From: Cuniculiplasma sp052315315
GTDB taxonomy: Archaea > Thermoplasmatota > Thermoplasmata > Thermoplasmatales > Thermoplasmataceae
NCBI GenBank assembly: GCA_052315315.1
Contig: JBLSDE010000036.1
Coordinates: forward strand, 1 to 17,363
Direction: 5' to 3'
DNA: 17,363 nt
Shown here: positions 15,251 to 17,363 of the stretch, piece by piece
How positions within the stretch are numbered: position 1 is the first letter of the stretch
Layout of the letters: the number at the start of each line of letters is the position of its first letter
The notes under the pieces: generated by a model
Seen by the model: only the letters and a program-made list of their open reading frames with translations
Databases searched by the model: none
What the model was told of the DNA's origin: nothing
Made by a program: the position numbers and the translations under genes

Positions 15251-15391
15251 GGGGACATGGGGTAGTCAGGTATCCTAACGGGCTCCAGTCAGGTTTTGAT
15301 TAGAATCGGGTCATCTGAATATATGATGATTGACTGGAACTATGAACCGGGAAGAGACCCGCAGATCTGGGTTCAAATCCCAGTGTCCCCA
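15251..15391 (+). tRNA. trnW: tRNA-Trp (CCA anticodon) with a 68-nt intron
   Basis: The seven-base-pair acceptor stem is perfect (GGGGACA with TGTCCCC), followed by discriminator A at 15391. The T stem is CTGGG/CCCAG with loop TTCAAAT. The anticodon loop reads CTCCAGA after splicing, with CCA at 15285-15287. The D stem includes a wobble and a 13-22 mismatch, and the anticodon stem pairs CGGG with CCCG plus an A27-C43 mismatch. The intron (15289-15356) sits at the usual place between positions 37 and 38. Exon and intron ends form an approximate bulge-helix-bulge: CAGGTT pairs with AACCGG across the site, with one mismatch. The spliced tRNA has 73 nt; CCA is not encoded. A T-run follows. Confidence 0.95.
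15289..15356 (+). ncRNA. tRNA-Trp intron containing a box C/D methylation guide
   Basis: The intron has box D' CTGA (15315-15318), box C' ATGATGA (15323-15329), a degenerate box C (15296-15302) and a variant box D ATGA (15342-15345). Upstream of D', CGGGTC pairs with GACCCG of the tRNA, and the fifth base from the box faces C39. Upstream of D, TGACTGGA pairs with TCCAGTCA across the 5' splice site, and the fifth base faces C34. These are the positions modified by the self-guiding tRNA-Trp intron of Haloferax volcanii and relatives, so this RNA should direct 2'-O-methylation of its own host tRNA with fibrillarin, Nop5 and L7Ae. Confidence 0.85.
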
Positions 15392-15397
15392 TTTTTT
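15392..15397 (+). terminator. T-run after tRNA-Trp
   Basis: Six Ts directly follow the discriminator base A73 (15391), a likely termination site for the tRNA transcript. Confidence 0.5.
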
Positions 15398-15706
15398 CGC
15401 GAAGTAGATAAAACTAAAGAAATTGACTTGTTTCAAATGCTTGTGTAAATTTTCATATTTTGTCTAAGCTCGTACATTGAACCCCATGATCAGGAGTGCC
15501 GTACCATAGTTTCCCAAAAAGAATGTCTACTACAAGTGAATCGTAATAATCATTTATAAGGTATCGGTTTCATAAATCCAAACTCAATGTTATCCAATAT
15601 TCCAAAAAGAGAATTATCAAGTCCTCAGTCTTCATTTCGGTAAGTTTTTTGAACCCTCCTTGGATACAGGGACAAAATTTTTAAATACTGCATATATGCA
15701 ATTTGA
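15398..15706. other. Intergenic region between tRNA-Trp and the YVTN protein gene
   Basis: No real gene is visible. A TATA-like TTTATAAG at 15554-15561 stands about 29 nt before an ATG at 15587 that opens only an 18-codon frame (MLSNIPKRELSSPQSSFR), possibly chance or a gene remnant. The promoter of the next gene lies at 15678-15687. Confidence 0.4.
15678..15687 (+). promoter_or_regulatory. TATA element of the YVTN protein gene
   Basis: TTTTTAAATA, predicting a transcript start near 15707, where an in-frame GTG lies. Confidence 0.5.
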
Positions 15707-17059
15707 GTGAGAGAAATACCCAACAAAGGAGTGAAGATGATTCTGATTCAGGTGATTGCTATTCTCATTGTCTGTGGGTTTCTTGCATACTCAACAAATG
15801 TATCGCCAGATCAAATTAACGGCAATGCAATCATGAGCGGAGGTAACAGAATCACTCCACTCATTCATATTAACAGTTCATCAGATTCTGGCCATGTGAA
15901 GTATACACTATTTCTTTTTGACAACATCCTAATCGAGGGTAATAAAATCAAGGGAGAAAATGACCTTGGACCAAGTGGCATAACATATGATTCCTGGAAT
16001 GGGGATATGTATGTCATTGATAGGAGTTCAAATTTGATCTCAGTAATAGACAGTTCTTCCAATAGTGTTATTTCAACAATAAAACTTGAAACATATCCCG
16101 TAAGCGAAGCATTTGACGCCCGGAATGGTTACATATATGTAGCAACTCCTCTTTCCAATAACATCTGTGTTATAAATGGTGAGACGAATTCAATTGTTTC
16201 AAAAATTAAAGTTAGAGCATTTCCTGAGGGTGTAGTATTTGATTCCTTAAATGGAAACATATATGTAACAAAGTTAGCTTCAAATAATGTATCCGTTATA
16301 GACGGAGCAACAAATAGCGTTGTTTCTAAAATTAAAACTGGAGATCGTCCTTGTGGAATAACGTTTGATTCATCAAATGGCTACTTATATTTAACCTCAC
16401 AGCGGGAACAAAGTGTATCCGTGATAAATGGAGGAAACAATAGTCTGGTTTCAAGGATTTCAGTAGGATTTTTTCCAGATGAGGCGACATTTGACCCTTT
16501 AAACGGTTATATATATGTGACTGGGTTCTCTTCCATCTGTTCAAATGCATTAGGTAATTTTCGCAGTAGTAACCAGAGTAATCCTATTGAATTATGTTAC
16601 AACAAGGTATCTGTGATAAACGGAGCAAATAACAAGATGGTTTCAACGATTTCAGTAGGATCATCAGAATCAAAAGGATTAAACTATTATTTGCAGCATC
16701 TATTTCAGGAGTGGATTGTATTTGACCCTTTAAACCGCTACCTATATATGACGGATTCCTTTTCAAACAATGTATCCGTAATAAATGGAGCAAATAACAA
16801 GCTGGTTTCGACGATTTCAGTAGGATCAGATCCAGTAGGGGCTGTTTTTGATCCATTGAATGGCTATGTGTATGTCACAAATTATAAATCTGGATCTGTG
16901 AGCATTATATCCACCGGAAATTCAACATTAATATCAAAAAACAATGCAATATCATTTGGAATTTATAGCGTTGAAATATATGCCATAATATCTTCTACTG
17001 TTGTCATTACAGGAATATGGTCTGTGTTGAAAATCATGAATAAGAAGAAATTATCATAA
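15707..17059 (+). CDS. YVTN-family beta-propeller surface protein
   Basis: Predicted exported protein of 450 residues. A basic N-terminus (RK...K) and hydrophobic stretch MILIQVIAILIVCGFLAYS form a signal or anchor. Seven repeats of about 42-45 residues follow, each with the pattern (V/T)FD-x-x-NG-x-(I/V)YV...SVI(N/D)G..N..VS.I. This fits a seven-bladed propeller with blades starting near GITYDSWNG, SEAFDARNG, GVVFDSLNG, GITFDSSNG, EATFDPLNG, WIVFDPLNR and GAVFDPLNG. Blade 5 carries an insertion with two Cys (SSICSNALGNFRSSNQSN on to ELCYNKV) and blade 6 starts after a second insertion. A C-terminal membrane helix (about 421-442) and KIMNKKKLS anchor it. Binding partners are unknown; such proteins are common at archaeal surfaces. 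The start is GTG 15707 by promoter spacing, or ATG 15737, which has GGAG 5 nt upstream. Confidence 0.9.
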   Translation: MREIPNKGVKMILIQVIAILIVCGFLAYSTNVSPDQINGNAIMSGGNRITPLIHINSSSDSGHVKYTLFLFDNILIEGNKIKGENDLGPSGITYDSWNGDMYVIDRSSNLISVIDSSSNSVISTIKLETYPVSEAFDARNGYIYVATPLSNNICVINGETNSIVSKIKVRAFPEGVVFDSLNGNIYVTKLASNNVSVIDGATNSVVSKIKTGDRPCGITFDSSNGYLYLTSQREQSVSVINGGNNSLVSRISVGFFPDEATFDPLNGYIYVTGFSSICSNALGNFRSSNQSNPIELCYNKVSVINGANNKMVSTISVGSSESKGLNYYLQHLFQEWIVFDPLNRYLYMTDSFSNNVSVINGANNKLVSTISVGSDPVGAVFDPLNGYVYVTNYKSGSVSIISTGNSTLISKNNAISFGIYSVEIYAIISSTVVITGIWSVLKIMNKKKLS

Positions 17060-17258
17060 CATTAATAATTTGATCTTTTTTGTATCAGTGGAAAAATCAA
17101 ATTCTGCTTAATAAATGATGATTAACCCTATGCAATCCAAAGTATTTCTATTCCTATGTTGTAATGACTGAAAAAGTAACCTAATTAACCCATCAAAGTC
17201 GTATGTGATAATATCCCGAATTTTGTGTAAGAACAAATGAAATAACTCCATCAACAAT

Positions 17259-17267
17259 GGATAAATT
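17259..17267 (+). promoter_or_regulatory. Possible TATA element before the last gene
   Basis: GGATAAATT; it would start transcription near 17286-17290, at the base of the hairpin that follows. The assignment is weak. Confidence 0.3.
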
Positions 17268-17285
17268 TCATGAAACATAAAAGGA

Positions 17286-17313
17286 TGCCTCCTTAGAACA
17301 ACCACAGGAGGCA
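17286..17313 (+). promoter_or_regulatory. Hairpin hiding the Shine-Dalgarno site of the last gene
   Basis: TGCCTCC (17286-17292) pairs perfectly with GGAGGCA (17307-17313) around a 14-nt loop. The 3' arm contains the Shine-Dalgarno core GGAGG, which ends 9 nt before the ATG at 17321. The 5' arm resembles the CCTCC anti-Shine-Dalgarno tail of 16S rRNA. Such masking is known at transposase genes and regulated leaders; the role here is inferred. Confidence 0.55.
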
Positions 17314-17320
17314 ATGAATA

Positions 17321-17363
17321 ATGGAAGAGTTTGATAAAAAGATATGGGAAATTGTAAGGAAGA
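17321..17363 (+). CDS. Start of an unidentified gene, cut by the window edge
   Basis: Only 14 codons are present (MEEFDKKIWEIVRK), preceded by a good Shine-Dalgarno site (GGAGG, 17307-17311). This is too little to name the product. The masked ribosome site would suit an insertion-sequence transposase, but a host gene is equally possible. The reading frame runs off the right edge. Confidence 0.5.
   Translation, partial: MEEFDKKIWEIVRK

Noticed and set aside
15587..15643. 18-codon frame with an upstream TATA-like element
   Set aside because: Too short and without family resemblance or Shine-Dalgarno site; possibly a gene remnant.
16332..16856. Minus-strand frames with repeated sequence opposite the YVTN gene
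   Set aside because: The repeats simply mirror the propeller blades on the other strand.
17115..17171. Possible free-standing box C/D RNA (ATGATGA to CTGA, 57 nt)
   Set aside because: The two end boxes are the right distance apart, but no clear D'/C' pair, no terminal stem and no recognisable rRNA or tRNA target could be seen, so chance is likely.

Overview
The window looks like chromosomal DNA from an acidophilic archaeon of the Thermoplasmatales (Thermoplasma/Ferroplasma/Cuniculiplasma-like). The grounds are a small subunit of DNA polymerase D, Taw1/TYW1 wyosine synthase, ribosomal protein eL41, an intron-containing tRNA-Trp, a large thermopsin-family acid protease, and a UbiD/UbiA quinone gene pair. 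Almost every gene has a TATA-like element centred about 21-26 nt before its start codon. This points to mostly leaderless transcripts, with Shine-Dalgarno sites only at a few genes.

Layout. Positions 1-770 hold no convincing gene. Positions 771-1760 are a decayed IS110-family transposase with three in-frame stops and a lost catalytic Asp. It is followed (1766-1890) by a compact run of hairpins containing a 30-nt direct repeat, a candidate element-associated RNA. An acyl-CoA dehydrogenase (minus) and taw1 (minus) follow, with taw1 divergent from inorganic pyrophosphatase (plus). Next comes a major-facilitator transporter whose first membrane helix is encoded upstream of any normal start codon. 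It converges on an overlapping ubiD-ubiA pair (minus). A 1120-residue membrane-anchored thermopsin-like surface protease (minus) and an EamA-type transporter (minus) come next. DNA polymerase D small subunit (plus) ends base-to-base against a small helical protein gene (minus).

The 14860-15391 stretch is a translation island: eL41 with a structured leader, then tRNA-Trp. The 68-nt tRNA intron carries box C/D motifs whose two guide stretches fit C34 and C39 of the same tRNA, matching the self-methylating tRNA-Trp introns known in euryarchaea. The window ends with a secreted or anchored seven-bladed YVTN propeller protein. After it comes the first 14 codons of another gene whose Shine-Dalgarno site lies inside a hairpin.

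The genes are mainly unlinked housekeeping functions (replication, tRNA modification, phosphate metabolism, quinone synthesis) mixed with cell-surface proteins and a dead mobile element. Only ubiD-ubiA looks like a true operon. No intact defence system or wholly new gene system is visible. The most informative unusual items are the tRNA-Trp intron guide RNA, the hairpin/repeat cluster behind the IS110 relic, the start-less transporter gene, and the easily missed eL41 gene.
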